Positions 18,882 to 28,073 of a stretch of 45,742 nucleotides of DNA are shown here, piece by piece (positions within the stretch are counted from its first letter, which is position 1; each line of letters starts with the position of its first letter). The position numbers and the translations under genes are program-made. The notes beneath the pieces were generated by a model. It made no database searches. It was not told where the DNA came from and was given only the letters and a program-made list of their open reading frames with translations. Origin of the DNA: Deltaproteobacteria bacterium (GTDB lineage: Bacteria > Desulfobacterota > Desulfarculia > Adiutricales > Adiutricaceae); the NCBI GenBank assembly GCA_031271165.1, contig JAISWF010000252.1, forward strand, positions 1 to 45,742, in the 5' to 3' direction.

Positions 18882-20996
18882 TTAGGAAAAAAATGAATCG
18901 TTTTTTACCAGATCAACCAAAGTCTTGCTTTTGAGATTTTCTGTCTTTAAGTAAACAGCCAAAAGCTTGTCCGCCAGTTTTTGAGCCAAGCCGAAGGTTA
19001 CCGCTCCCGGTTCCTCGGTATCGACCACAATGTACTTGACTCTCTTTTCCCTGGTCATCACTTCAGCCAGCCTCAAAGCCTCCTTGACGGGGTTGACGTT
19101 TTCCTCAAGCGAAACGTTGCCCCGCCCGTCGGTAATGATGATGACAATGGGTCTGGCCAGTGGATTTTTACTCAAGGCGTTTCGAACCTCCCGGGAGGTT
19201 ACTGTCAAGGCCGAACTTAAAGGCGTCCGCCCGCCCACCGGCATTTCGGCCAGCAACTTTCCGGCCAGATCGATAGACGAAGTCAGAGGAAGATTCACCT
19301 GGGCCTGATCCCGGCGAAAGGTGATCAGGGCCACCTGATCTCTTTTTTGGTAAGCGTCAAGCAACAGAGACATCACCGCCCCTTTGGAGGCGGCCATCCG
19401 GCCCCTGGCTCCCATGGAACCGCTGGCATCGACGGTGAAAAAAAGATAATTGCCCATCTTTTTCTCCCGAATGGCCTCCCGGAAATCAGGTGGTTCGATG
19501 GCCACGGTCAGGCCTGGACGCTTTTCCCGATTCAGCTGGTAGGGGGCCGCCGCCCTGATGGTGGCGTCAATGGCGATGTCCCCCGAACCACGGTCGGGGC
19601 CGCTTTTGACGTAGCGGCCTTGTTTTTGGATAATCCGGCTGCGGGACCGCCGGCCGGAACCCTTTCGGCGAATCCGGTCAAAAGGACTCCGGATGGGAAC
19701 TACACCAAAGGTAGGCCCGACCTCAAAGACCGTCTCGGCAGCTATCTCCGTAGCTTGGGCAGGAGCTTGGCTCGTCTCGGCTGAGTCAGCCGGGGCATTG
19801 ACCTTACTTTGAGGCTGACTGTCTTGAGAGCTATCTGTATTTTCGGGTTGGGACGATTCCGGCTGCTCTTTAGTGTCTGGTTGGTTTTGGCGGTCTTGCT
19901 GGTCGGATGAATCGGGCGATTGAGATGGCTCGGGTTGGTCATCTTGTTGTTGTTGTTCAGAAGACTTGGAGCGGTCGGGTTGCTCCTGAGGCTTTGGCGG
20001 CACGGCCTCCCTTTGCCGATGGGCCAAGACCAACGGAGCCACCTCAATGACCTCTATTTCGGTGACCTGCTCCATACCATTCCAGGCGGCCAAAGCCGCT
20101 GCGGCGCGTTCGATGATCAAATCAGCCCGGTGTCCGGCCACATTGTGTTCCTTGGCCAAATGCGAAGCCAACTTTCGAATAGATATGGGGATCATCAAAT
20201 GGGGAAGTCTTTCGGCGGCCGCTAGAAGTTTTTGCCTCAGTTTTTGGGTCTGAGCCTGATAGATATTTCTGAAGGCGACCGGGGAAGCGTCAAAAGCCTC
20301 CCGGCGGAGCATGAGTTCAACTCTTAAATCAAGATCGCTTTCCGATTCAACCTTAACTGAAAGCCCGAAGCGATCCAGAAACTGGGGTCGCAGTTCGCCC
20401 TCTTCGGGGTTCATGGTGCCCACCAAAACAAATCTGGCCGGATGGCTCAAAGACAGGCCCTCGCGTTCCAGACGGTTGACTCCGGAACTGGCCGCATCCA
20501 GGATCAGATCGACTAAGTGATCGTCAAGGAGGTTAACCTCATCGACGTACAAAATGCCTTGGTGGGCCTGAGCCAAAAGGCCTGGAGCCAACCGCCGACA
20601 GCCGGTCGCCAGAGCCTCACCGAGATCCAGGCCTCCGGCCACCCGGTCCTCGGTGGCGTTTAAGGGCAGGGTCAAAAAAGGCGCTGGCGCAGTTTCTAAG
20701 GGCCGATTACTCTCAGGCCGAGCGTCAGTGAAGCCGGTCGGATTTAAAGCTTCCGGCCCAAGCCGCTCAAAAGGCCCGGCCGAGCCGAAATAGCCGGCTT
20801 TAAAAGCCCGGTCAGCTAAAGGATAAACCGGCGGCAGGATCTCGCTTAAACCTCGGGCGGCCGTGCTTTTGGCGGTCCCCTTTTCTCCTCTGATGAGCAC
20901 TCCTCCGATCGAAGGGTTGATCGCACACAAGATAAGAGCTTTAACCAGCTCCTTTTGTCCGACCACAGCCGCCAAAGGGTAAAGCGGCCGGGTCAT
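18882..20996 (-). CDS. ChlI-ChlD-type protein: AAA+ domain, acidic Q/S/P linker, vWA domain
   Basis: This is the D-type chelatase subunit that bridges the AAA+ ring and the large subunit. The 704 residues contain an apparently active AAA+ domain with Walker [10 protein letters not shown] (37-45), FVDE-like Walker B ([14 protein letters not shown]) and [20 protein letters not shown] low-complexity Gln/Asp/Pro/Ser linker covers about 330-410. The C-terminal vWA domain has the MIDAS motif DASGSMG (about 516-522) and IITDGRGN. In phototrophs the D subunit's AAA+ part is often degenerate; here Walker A and B are intact. The start overlaps the proximal CobN stop by 4 bp, so these two are translationally coupled. 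Confidence 0.92.
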   Translation of the reverse strand: MTRPLYPLAAVVGQKELVKALILCAINPSIGGVLIRGEKGTAKSTAARGLSEILPPVYPLADRAFKAGYFGSAGPFERLGPEALNPTGFTDARPESNRPLETAPAPFLTLPLNATEDRVAGGLDLGEALATGCRRLAPGLLAQAHQGILYVDEVNLLDDHLVDLILDAASSGVNRLEREGLSLSHPARFVLVGTMNPEEGELRPQFLDRFGLSVKVESESDLDLRVELMLRREAFDASPVAFRNIYQAQTQKLRQKLLAAAERLPHLMIPISIRKLASHLAKEHNVAGHRADLIIERAAAALAAWNGMEQVTEIEVIEVAPLVLAHRQREAVPPKPQEQPDRSKSSEQQQQDDQPEPSQSPDSSDQQDRQNQPDTKEQPESSQPENTDSSQDSQPQSKVNAPADSAETSQAPAQATEIAAETVFEVGPTFGVVPIRSPFDRIRRKGSGRRSRSRIIQKQGRYVKSGPDRGSGDIAIDATIRAAAPYQLNREKRPGLTVAIEPPDFREAIREKKMGNYLFFTVDASGSMGARGRMAASKGAVMSLLLDAYQKRDQVALITFRRDQAQVNLPLTSSIDLAGKLLAEMPVGGRTPLSSALTVTSREVRNALSKNPLARPIVIIITDGRGNVSLEENVNPVKEALRLAEVMTREKRVKYIVVDTEEPGAVTFGLAQKLADKLLAVYLKTENLKSKTLVDLVKNDSFFS

Positions 20997-23900
20997 GAGA
21001 GCTCCCGCTGGCCTTCGGGGTCGAGGTAATCCTCAAGCTGGCCCTCAAGCTCCAAAAACTCGTCTCGCAGGGTTTGAGCCAACTGACCCGGATTTTCCCA
21101 AAGACCCCGGGCAATGGCTTCCAGGAGCTTTTCCAAAATGTTGCGGCGGGCAAAGGGGTTGACCTGGTCCATCCATTGGCGGGTCTCGGGTTCCAGGGCC
21201 CAGGCCCAAGCCGCCTTTTCATACATCCAATCTTCGACCACATTGGCGGTGGCGTCCCAGCCGTAAAGGGTATCCATCATGTGGGAGATGTCCCCGGCGC
21301 CTTTAAAACCGTGACGCTTGAGTCCGTCGAGCCATTTGGGATTGACCAAACGGGACCTTAAAACGTGTTTAGCCTCCTCGTGGGTAGTCCGGACCCGTAC
21401 TTGATCGGAACTGTCACCCATCAAAGACAGGGGCTCAACCCCACGGACGGCCCTGGAGGCGGCGATGAGTCCGCCATAATAGTTATAATAATCGGTACAG
21501 GACATCATATCGTATTCGCGGCTATCCTCGTTTTTGACTGTAACATCCATCCGTGAGAGCACTCTCCGGAAGCCCTCCGGACGGACCAGTCCGTAACTGC
21601 CTTCGCCGTAGGCGTGGCCCGACCAGCGAATATAAATCTCCCCGAGTTCGTCTCGGTCCTGCCACCGGCCGCTTTCAACCAGCTCGGCCACCCCAGCCCC
21701 ATAAGTCCCCGGCGGGCAGCCAAAGACCCTGAAGGTCGCCTCCCGGAAAGCTTCCTGCTGGCTGCGCCCTTGGAGCCGGTAGGCCTCCATATCGGTCAGA
21801 ACATGAGCCCGGATAAAATTTGACTCTACCGGCTCCGACAGCGTGGCGGCCATGATCGCCGCCCGGTCCAGAAAATCGACCAGGTTGGGAAAAGAATCCC
21901 GGAAAAATCCCGAAATCCTGGCCGTGACATCAATTCTCGGGCGGCCTAATTCCGACAGAGGGATAACCTCCAGACCCTCAACCGTCCCGGCCGAGCGCCA
22001 AACCGGCTTTAAGCCCCAGAGAAACAAAATCTCGGCAATATCGTCGCCCCGAGAGCGCATGGTGGAGGTGCCGTAAACCAATATCCCGACATTGCGGGGA
22101 TAATTTCCGGTCTCAGCCAAGCAGCGTTCAATCAAAGCCTGCCCCAGGCGCTGGCCGACCTCCCAGGCAGCTGGACTTGGTATTTTGCGGGGATCGACCG
22201 AATAAAAATTGCGTCCGGTCGGCAGGATATCAGTCTGGCCCCGGCTGGGGGCTCCGGAAGGCCCCGGCGGTACAAAACCGCCGCCCAAGGCGGCCAGGGT
22301 GTTGGTAAGTTCAGCCGTGGAGCCCTTTATATCGGGCACTAAGGTTTGGCTAATGTGCCTTAAGACCTCCAAAACCGCCTTAAAGCGAGCCGAAGCGTCT
22401 GGAGCCGCCGGGGCCGATTCTTCGTTTAAATTATCTTCTTTGACCGCCGGACCGGATCCATCTGCTTTGGCTGGGATTGAGGCTGGGCTTAGAAAAGAGT
22501 CGCCTAAAGCAGCCGATTCGGCCAAAAGGCCGATCAATTCCTCCCGGGCTTGACTAAAGACAAAATCATGCTCGGACAATTTATCAACCAGAGCAACCGA
22601 AAGCTTGTGGATGCTTTCGATGACCTGCGCCCCGGTCAGCCCCCCAAACAACCTTAAACCTGGGTTTTGAGTAACCTCATCAAAATCATAACCAAGGCTT
22701 GCCGCTATTGCCCGCCTCAGAGAAGGACGATCGGGACCAGCGACCCTGGTTAGCTGAACTATTGTTTCCGTAAGCCGCCGACCCGTCGGACTCTGCCCCA
22801 GGACGTGCAGGCCGTCGGCAATCATGGTATCGGATAATTCCCCGAGATAGGCGTGGAGGGCCGCTAAAAAAGAATCAAAATCTTTTTTGGCTTCTTCAGC
22901 GGTTATCCCCAGATCGCTGTCGAGATGGGCCTCTTCGACCTGCTGCCAGATAAGGTTTTCCAAAATCTGGACTTTCCCGGGGTCTTCAGTCAAGGCCAGA
23001 TGCCGCTCTGAGATTATGGCGTTGACCTTTTCCAGCTCGTCGTACAGGTCGGCTGAAGTCAGGGCCGGAGTCAGGTGATCGATGATGACGGCGTAACTTC
23101 TTCTTTTGGCCTGAGTCCCTTCACCGGGGTCGTTGATGATATAGGGATAGATGTTGGGCAGATCCATGATCGACAGATCGGGATAACACTCCCTGGAAAG
23201 CCCCAGTGACTTTCCCGGGAGCCATTCCAGAGAACCGTGTTTGCCGACGTGGATTACGGCCATGGCCCCCCAGACTTCTTTAAGCCACCGGTAATGGGCC
23301 AAGTACTGGTGGGGCGGCGAGAGGGAAAAATCATGGTAGACCTTCTCAATGTTTTCCAGATACCCCCGGGTCGGCTGAATGGTGATAAATACATTGCCGC
23401 AGGCTAGACCGCTAAAAAGCATTTCATCTTGATAGACAAAGAGCTCTCCCGGAATGGGCCCCCAATCGGAGATCATTTTAACCTTGACCGCCTCAGGCAA
23501 GGCCTCATGCCAGGGCCGGTAAAAATCAGCTCCGGCCCGGGCCTCGGCCCGCGCCGACATAGCCTCGGGAGTCAGATACCTCCGGTCGGAGGTCAGGCGC
23601 TCGACAATTTCTTTGGCCAGCTCGTCTTCCCCTTCAAAGGTGCGGGGCACGTCATAGCCGGCCTCTTTTAAGGCCTTTAAGACCTCGACCACACTTTTAA
23701 AGCTGTCAAGCCCAGCTGCGCAGCCGATGCGGTCATTTCTGGGAGGATAATGGTGGAAGCTCACCGCAATTTTCTTGTCGGCATTGGGGACCCGCCTGAG
23801 CTTGGCCCAGTTGACGGCCAGATCCACCAACTTAGCGCACCTTTCCGGGTCAGGCTCATAGGAAACCAATAGGGCTTTGGTCAGCGGGTCGATTCGGCTC

Positions 23901-24919
23901 TGCTGCCTGAAGGCAAAAGGAACGGAAATTATGTTACCGTCAAATTCCGGCTGGGCTGCCGATAAGGCCACATCCATGGTCGCCAAGCCCTGGGGGCTGG
24001 CCTCCCAGACTTCTTTTGGCGCCGACGAAGTGGTGGCCTGGATGACCGGGATCCCCAGTTTTTCGAACAACTCCCGGCAGTCCGGACAGGTCAGAGTCAG
24101 GGAAAAGGACATGGGGCTGAGAAGGGCATCAATACGGGAGCGACCGGAGGCCTCAGTAAAAAACCGGGCCGCCGCATGGGCGGCTCCTGGATTGCCCAAA
24201 TCTTTATCAATATAACGCATGTGAAAAACACAAACAACATTGACCCCACGGCTTTCCAGGCTGGTGATCAATTGGTCGATATGTCCAAGGTTCCGGTTAA
24301 GCCAAAAGGTCTGATAAAACCAGATGCCGACGGTCGGCTTGGCCGGATCAATTCTGGTCCGAAAGTACGTCTCCTCATCTTGGTCCAAGCTATAAAGGGG
24401 ATGGTAGAGCCCCTCAAAGGCCGGGACCTTCGGCGGAGCCGGCTCCAGCTCTGGGAGGTTAGATTGAGCCTTCCTCTTTCCGGCCAGAACCGAAAGCTGC
24501 TTTAACAGCTCAATCAGGTTGTCCAGGCCTCCGTAAGCCAGGTACTTTCTGGTATCTTCAAAACTCTGGCTTCCGAAATTAGACGATATTTTCTGGGACC
24601 ATTCCAAAGACTCCAGATCGCCCCCTTCCGGCTGAACATGGACAATCGGAAATTCCGGCTGGTTTTCCTTGGCCGCTTCCTCAAACTCCCGCCAGGCTGG
24701 AAATGATTCCGGTCCTCCATGAAGGTTCAGGACCACCACCTCGGAAGCCTGGGCCATTTTCACAAAATCAGTGCACCGGGAGGCGTCAAAAAGCTGGGCC
24801 TGGGTCCTTAAGTTAAGCTCCATCTGGCCGCCGAGTTCCCTAAAAGAGGCCAGAGCACCAGATAACGGACCAACCTCAAGGCCAGTGGCCGAAAAAAAAG
24901 TGACCTTAACTCTTGACAT
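20993..24919 (-). CDS. CobN-like chelatase large subunit (proximal copy)
   Basis: This is the large tetrapyrrole-binding subunit of a CobN/ChlH family chelatase, 1308 residues, full length. Key segments are GIWFYQTFWLNRNLGHIDQLI (N-terminal), HVGKHGSLEWLPGKSLGLS (about 552-570), PPGPSGAPSRGQTDILPTGRN and LGRPRIDVTARISGFFRDSF. WSGHAYGEGSYGL lies near the C-terminus. EWLPGK is closer to classical CobN than the EYLPGK of the distal copy. It is coupled to the ChlI-ChlD gene (4-bp overlap), suggesting these two are obligate partners. The permease gene lies 173 bp upstream. Cobalt insertion is the natural guess given the B12 riboswitch, but not proven. Confidence 0.9.
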   Translation of the reverse strand: MSRVKVTFFSATGLEVGPLSGALASFRELGGQMELNLRTQAQLFDASRCTDFVKMAQASEVVVLNLHGGPESFPAWREFEEAAKENQPEFPIVHVQPEGGDLESLEWSQKISSNFGSQSFEDTRKYLAYGGLDNLIELLKQLSVLAGKRKAQSNLPELEPAPPKVPAFEGLYHPLYSLDQDEETYFRTRIDPAKPTVGIWFYQTFWLNRNLGHIDQLITSLESRGVNVVCVFHMRYIDKDLGNPGAAHAAARFFTEASGRSRIDALLSPMSFSLTLTCPDCRELFEKLGIPVIQATTSSAPKEVWEASPQGLATMDVALSAAQPEFDGNIISVPFAFRQQSRIDPLTKALLVSYEPDPERCAKLVDLAVNWAKLRRVPNADKKIAVSFHHYPPRNDRIGCAAGLDSFKSVVEVLKALKEAGYDVPRTFEGEDELAKEIVERLTSDRRYLTPEAMSARAEARAGADFYRPWHEALPEAVKVKMISDWGPIPGELFVYQDEMLFSGLACGNVFITIQPTRGYLENIEKVYHDFSLSPPHQYLAHYRWLKEVWGAMAVIHVGKHGSLEWLPGKSLGLSRECYPDLSIMDLPNIYPYIINDPGEGTQAKRRSYAVIIDHLTPALTSADLYDELEKVNAIISERHLALTEDPGKVQILENLIWQQVEEAHLDSDLGITAEEAKKDFDSFLAALHAYLGELSDTMIADGLHVLGQSPTGRRLTETIVQLTRVAGPDRPSLRRAIAASLGYDFDEVTQNPGLRLFGGLTGAQVIESIHKLSVALVDKLSEHDFVFSQAREELIGLLAESAALGDSFLSPASIPAKADGSGPAVKEDNLNEESAPAAPDASARFKAVLEVLRHISQTLVPDIKGSTAELTNTLAALGGGFVPPGPSGAPSRGQTDILPTGRNFYSVDPRKIPSPAAWEVGQRLGQALIERCLAETGNYPRNVGILVYGTSTMRSRGDDIAEILFLWGLKPVWRSAGTVEGLEVIPLSELGRPRIDVTARISGFFRDSFPNLVDFLDRAAIMAATLSEPVESNFIRAHVLTDMEAYRLQGRSQQEAFREATFRVFGCPPGTYGAGVAELVESGRWQDRDELGEIYIRWSGHAYGEGSYGLVRPEGFRRVLSRMDVTVKNEDSREYDMMSCTDYYNYYGGLIAASRAVRGVEPLSLMGDSSDQVRVRTTHEEAKHVLRSRLVNPKWLDGLKRHGFKGAGDISHMMDTLYGWDATANVVEDWMYEKAAWAWALEPETRQWMDQVNPFARRNILEKLLEAIARGLWENPGQLAQTLRDEFLELEGQLEDYLDPEGQRELS

Positions 24920-25092
24920 ATTTTATACCAATACCCGCCAAGTCTGCCTTACGGCAACCTCGGGCTTTACCAAAGGCCAATCGCATATGGCTTGGGGCGG
25001 CCCAAACGTTTTTTTAGGCTCCCGAGGCTAAGCCGGCTTGCCCATCTCTAATTCTAAGAGGCAGGCTTTAGTTACGCTTTTGCTTTAAAGCC

Positions 25093-26139
25093 TCAAATCT
25101 TAAATCCGCGCTTTAAAAGAAGCCCGATGACAATGGGGGCCCCGAAAAAAGCCGTAATGGCTGAAATGGGAAGTTCCACCGGATTTAGCCACATCCGGGC
25201 TATCAAATCGCAAAGACTTGTTACCGCCGCCCCCAACAAACAGGACCCGGGAACCAAAACCCGGTTGTCAGAAGTCCCAAAACTGAGCCTGGCCATATGG
25301 GGGACGGCCAGCCCGATAAAGGCTACCGGACCGGCCATGGCCGTCACCAGCCCGGCCAAAGATGAAGAGGCCAGAAGAATAAAAATGCGAAAACGCCGGA
25401 TATTGACGCCCATGGAGGCGGCGTAATCCTCCCCCAAAAGGAAGGCATTGAGAGGTTTAGCCAGAATGAATACCGCCAAGACCAAGGCGCCCCCCACAAA
25501 AAACATGATGCCAATCTCAATCCACTTAAAGCCGGAAAAACTCCCCATACCCCAAAGCACAAAGCCTTTAATTTTTTCCTTTTCGGCCAAGGCCGTCAGG
25601 ATGGAGGTGACCGAGGTACAGACGTAACCCATCATCAAACCGACGACCAAAAGAGTCGCTCCGCCTCTGACCTTGGCGGCGATGGCTACCACTACCACCA
25701 TGACGGCGTAGGCCCCGGCACAGCCGGCCAAAGTGGTTAAAAACGGCGTAGCATAGGTGAGCCGGAAGCCTATTCCCGTAAGCATGACCAAGGAAACTGT
25801 CAAGGTTGCCCCGGAGGAAATGCCCAAAATAAAAGGCCCCACAATGGGGTTTCGAAAATAAACTTGCAAAAGAAGGCCGGAGGCAGCCAAAAAGGCCCCG
25901 CCCATGACTGTGGCCAGGGTCCGGGGCAGGCGGATCTTCCAGACGATGAATCCAAGGTCCCCGGTCTCGGAGGGATTTAACAGAGTCTTAAATACTTCTG
26001 CCGCCGGATAACTGATTGAGCCGATGGTCAGGTTTAAAATCATCAGCACCGCCGTCAAAACGGCCAAAAGCCAAAAAACTGTTACCCGGCGGCTGTATTG
26101 GCGCTGAAAAATGACTTTGGCGTCCAGCAAAGCTTCCAT
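25093..26139 (-). CDS. FecCD/BtuC-family ABC permease
   Basis: This is an inner-membrane permease of the family importing cobalamin, heme and ferric siderophores. The 348 residues contain about ten hydrophobic segments. The family signature RLPRTLATVMGGAFLAASGLLLQ is followed by FRNPIVGPFILGISSGA (about 69-110), and LAVPHMARLSFG with the GTSDNRVLVPGSCLLGA segment lies in the C-terminal half. Both the 173-bp gap to CobN and the 110-bp gap from the ResB-like gene are gene-free. The binding protein is six genes downstream and no ATPase subunit is visible in the window, so the ATPase must be encoded elsewhere or shared. Confidence 0.9.
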   Translation of the reverse strand: MEALLDAKVIFQRQYSRRVTVFWLLAVLTAVLMILNLTIGSISYPAAEVFKTLLNPSETGDLGFIVWKIRLPRTLATVMGGAFLAASGLLLQVYFRNPIVGPFILGISSGATLTVSLVMLTGIGFRLTYATPFLTTLAGCAGAYAVMVVVVAIAAKVRGGATLLVVGLMMGYVCTSVTSILTALAEKEKIKGFVLWGMGSFSGFKWIEIGIMFFVGGALVLAVFILAKPLNAFLLGEDYAASMGVNIRRFRIFILLASSSLAGLVTAMAGPVAFIGLAVPHMARLSFGTSDNRVLVPGSCLLGAAVTSLCDLIARMWLNPVELPISAITAFFGAPIVIGLLLKRGFKI

Positions 26140-26249
26140 AATTGTTACTCCCGAGGCAAAATATAATTACAATCCCAACAACCAACTAAGGCCTTCTACA
26201 CCAGCCAAGAAGCACCCAAGACAAATCACCATTGGGTCAGGTTTAAATT

Positions 26250-27080
26250 TCAAGCCGATTTTTTCCTAAAAAAATCAGCTCCATAAATACCCAGCCCCAA
26301 AATAAAAAGTCCCAACCCGGTTAGATAAACAAAGGCCGAGCGGTCGCGGCGGATGGCCAGGGTCATATAATCCGAGCCCATACCCCGCCAGGCTGAGTTT
26401 TTTGGATGAAAATCGGTCAGGTAAAAATGGTAGCCTCCCAGCAACGCTGGTTGACCGTATTTAACTTTGGACTTAAAACTATTTCCGTCTGGGGTGGTTA
26501 GCTCCAGGATGAACCCCGGGTCAAGGTACCAGCCGTCAAAAAAATCCAACCGGCTCCCTTGGTAGAGCCTGGGGTTTTCCACCGTCGCCGACAGACTCCC
26601 TAAGGCGGCTGACAATTTTAAAGGCGGGCCCCCAGGAATCAGAGCTCGGCCGGGAAGGCTTTCGATGGTGGCGTAACTTAAAAGATATCCGGTGAGTATT
26701 ACCAGTACAGCGTAATGCATGACCTGGGGTCCCAGCTTCCAAAACCAGCCGGCGGCCCGGTTTCTGACCAGGCGCCTGACCCTAATGGTAGTGCAGATCA
26801 AAGTATTGAGGCCAAGGAGCGATAAAAGCCCCATCAGGATAAAAAACCAGGCCGTGTGACCGAGATTGAAACGGCCATAAGTGGCCAGCCAGTCAAAAAT
26901 CCGCATTTCCCCCAGCGGCAGGAAAGTGGTCAGATGGTTTTTGATGATCGGGTAGGCTAAAGCCGTGTCCAAGGCAATCATAAAACACAAAACCACCGAC
27001 AGTTCCGTGCTGGCTATAATGCGCCACAAGACCGCCCCAAGGCGGACTGCGGACGAGCTGGGCTTGGCCTTAAATCTCAT
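26250..27080 (-). CDS. ResB/Ccs1-like membrane protein
   Basis: ResB/Ccs1 proteins pair with CcsA in System II cytochrome c biogenesis and handle heme at the membrane. I place the start at ATG 27080 (MRFKAKPSSS), which overlaps the CcsA-like stop (ATGA), giving 276 residues. There are three hydrophobic segments in the first half (STELSVVLCFMIALDTALAY, HTAWFFILMGLLSLLGLNTL, HYAVLVILTGYLL). A periplasmic domain follows, then a last membrane helix (about 245-265, FVYLTGLGLFILGLGIYG). It is shorter than typical Ccs1 (400 or more residues), so it is a reduced ResB-like variant. Its place inside a cobalamin-riboswitch operon suggests tetrapyrrole handling other than cytochrome c assembly. Confidence 0.7.
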   Translation of the reverse strand: MRFKAKPSSSAVRLGAVLWRIIASTELSVVLCFMIALDTALAYPIIKNHLTTFLPLGEMRIFDWLATYGRFNLGHTAWFFILMGLLSLLGLNTLICTTIRVRRLVRNRAAGWFWKLGPQVMHYAVLVILTGYLLSYATIESLPGRALIPGGPPLKLSAALGSLSATVENPRLYQGSRLDFFDGWYLDPGFILELTTPDGNSFKSKVKYGQPALLGGYHFYLTDFHPKNSAWRGMGSDYMTLAIRRDRSAFVYLTGLGLFILGLGIYGADFFRKKSA

Positions 27081-27844
27081 GGGCGGAAAACCGGGGGCCG
27101 ATACGGCCCCAGATCTGACCAGCAGTTGACCAAAAGTACCCATACCAGCCCGGCCACAGCCAAGGCGGCCCTAGTCCCGGTTGTCCCCAGGCGGGTCAGG
27201 TAAAGGTGGAGGATGCCGGTAAAGAAAAACCAAGTGGCCATGAAGGTCACGATGACGGCGTCATCCCAGACTACCGCCAACCCCCAGCCCCGATATGACC
27301 ATATTTCTCCAGAAAACATGCTCAGGGTCCAAAATCCAAAACCTAGCGCTGTCAGAGAAGTTAAGCGGCGTTTATAAACCTCAGGACTGCCCTGGCCAGC
27401 CCTGAAAAAGCAGCCTCCCCACAACCCAGCCAGCAAAAATGCGGCTTTGCCTAAGACCGTAAAAGCCAGGTGGAGATGGGAGAAAACCGTAGCGGTTTTA
27501 AGAAACGGCAGATAAAAATCCTTGGGGAAAAGCCAGCAAACCATCCCCAAAAGCCCGGCCAAAAGGGAGGCCGCCCCCCAAATCTTTTGGCTGTGGCCAT
27601 AATTCCCCTGCTCAGTGACCAAGACCATAACGGCTAAGACTGGCGGTACGGCTACCGTTCCCAGGTACATCGGAGTCATTGGCCAGGCCAGCCAATAGCG
27701 CCATCCTATGTAGCCCAGTCCCAGGAGCGTCCCCAGAACAAAAGCCGCCCGTCCCGCCCTTCGGGTAGGCAGCCAAACCGACAAGGCGAAGGCCAGACCA
27801 AAAAGCCCGGACGAGGCCAACTGGGTCAAGCGCAAACCAAACAT
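27077..27844 (-). CDS. CcsA-like multi-span membrane protein with altered WWD motif
   Basis: The 255 residues have about eight hydrophobic segments and resemble the CcsA/CcmC heme-handling family, most clearly in FSHLHLAFTVLGKAAFLLAGL and the segment WSYRGWGLAVVWDDAVIVTF. The latter corresponds to the tryptophan-rich WWD region of CcsA but lacks the usual WDPKE ending. A ribosome binding site TAGGAAA precedes the ATG. It is the first gene after the riboswitch and is coupled to the ResB-like gene. No cytochrome c or thioredoxin-like System II gene is near, so I infer a role with corrinoids or another tetrapyrrole. Assignment to the CcsA superfamily is moderately sure; function is not. Confidence 0.65.
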   Translation of the reverse strand: MFGLRLTQLASSGLFGLAFALSVWLPTRRAGRAAFVLGTLLGLGYIGWRYWLAWPMTPMYLGTVAVPPVLAVMVLVTEQGNYGHSQKIWGAASLLAGLLGMVCWLFPKDFYLPFLKTATVFSHLHLAFTVLGKAAFLLAGLWGGCFFRAGQGSPEVYKRRLTSLTALGFGFWTLSMFSGEIWSYRGWGLAVVWDDAVIVTFMATWFFFTGILHLYLTRLGTTGTRAALAVAGLVWVLLVNCWSDLGPYRPPVFRP

Positions 27845-27944
27845 TTTTTCCTAAACCCGTCCCCAACGCAGCGGTCAATAAAACTTGGCTGCCGGCGTAA
27901 ATTAACTTCGGGGACGGGTGGACACAAAAAGTTGGGGTTAGCCC

Positions 27945-27978
27945 AAAAAAAAACCCTGGATTGCTTAGTCAATCCAGG
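27945..27978 (-). terminator. Intrinsic terminator of the cobalamin riboswitch
   Basis: On the minus strand a perfect 9-bp stem, CCTGGATTG/CAATCCAGG, with a 6-nt loop is followed by nine T. It lies about 95 nt after the riboswitch aptamer and 100 nt before the first gene, so it is the expected OFF structure of a transcription-attenuating riboswitch. Confidence 0.9.
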
Positions 27979-28073
27979 ATTCCCATTTTTATCCCGAGAA
28001 GCGATCAGGGACTCAATACCCCGAACCGGCTGCCAGCCCCATCCCCGGGCTACAGGCAGTCGACAATTCCACA

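Noticed and set aside
13463-24919. Magnesium chelatase for bacteriochlorophyll synthesis
   Set aside because: No other bch/chl genes are present and the operon starts with a cobalamin riboswitch; the shared ATPase motifs are common to cobalt chelatases.
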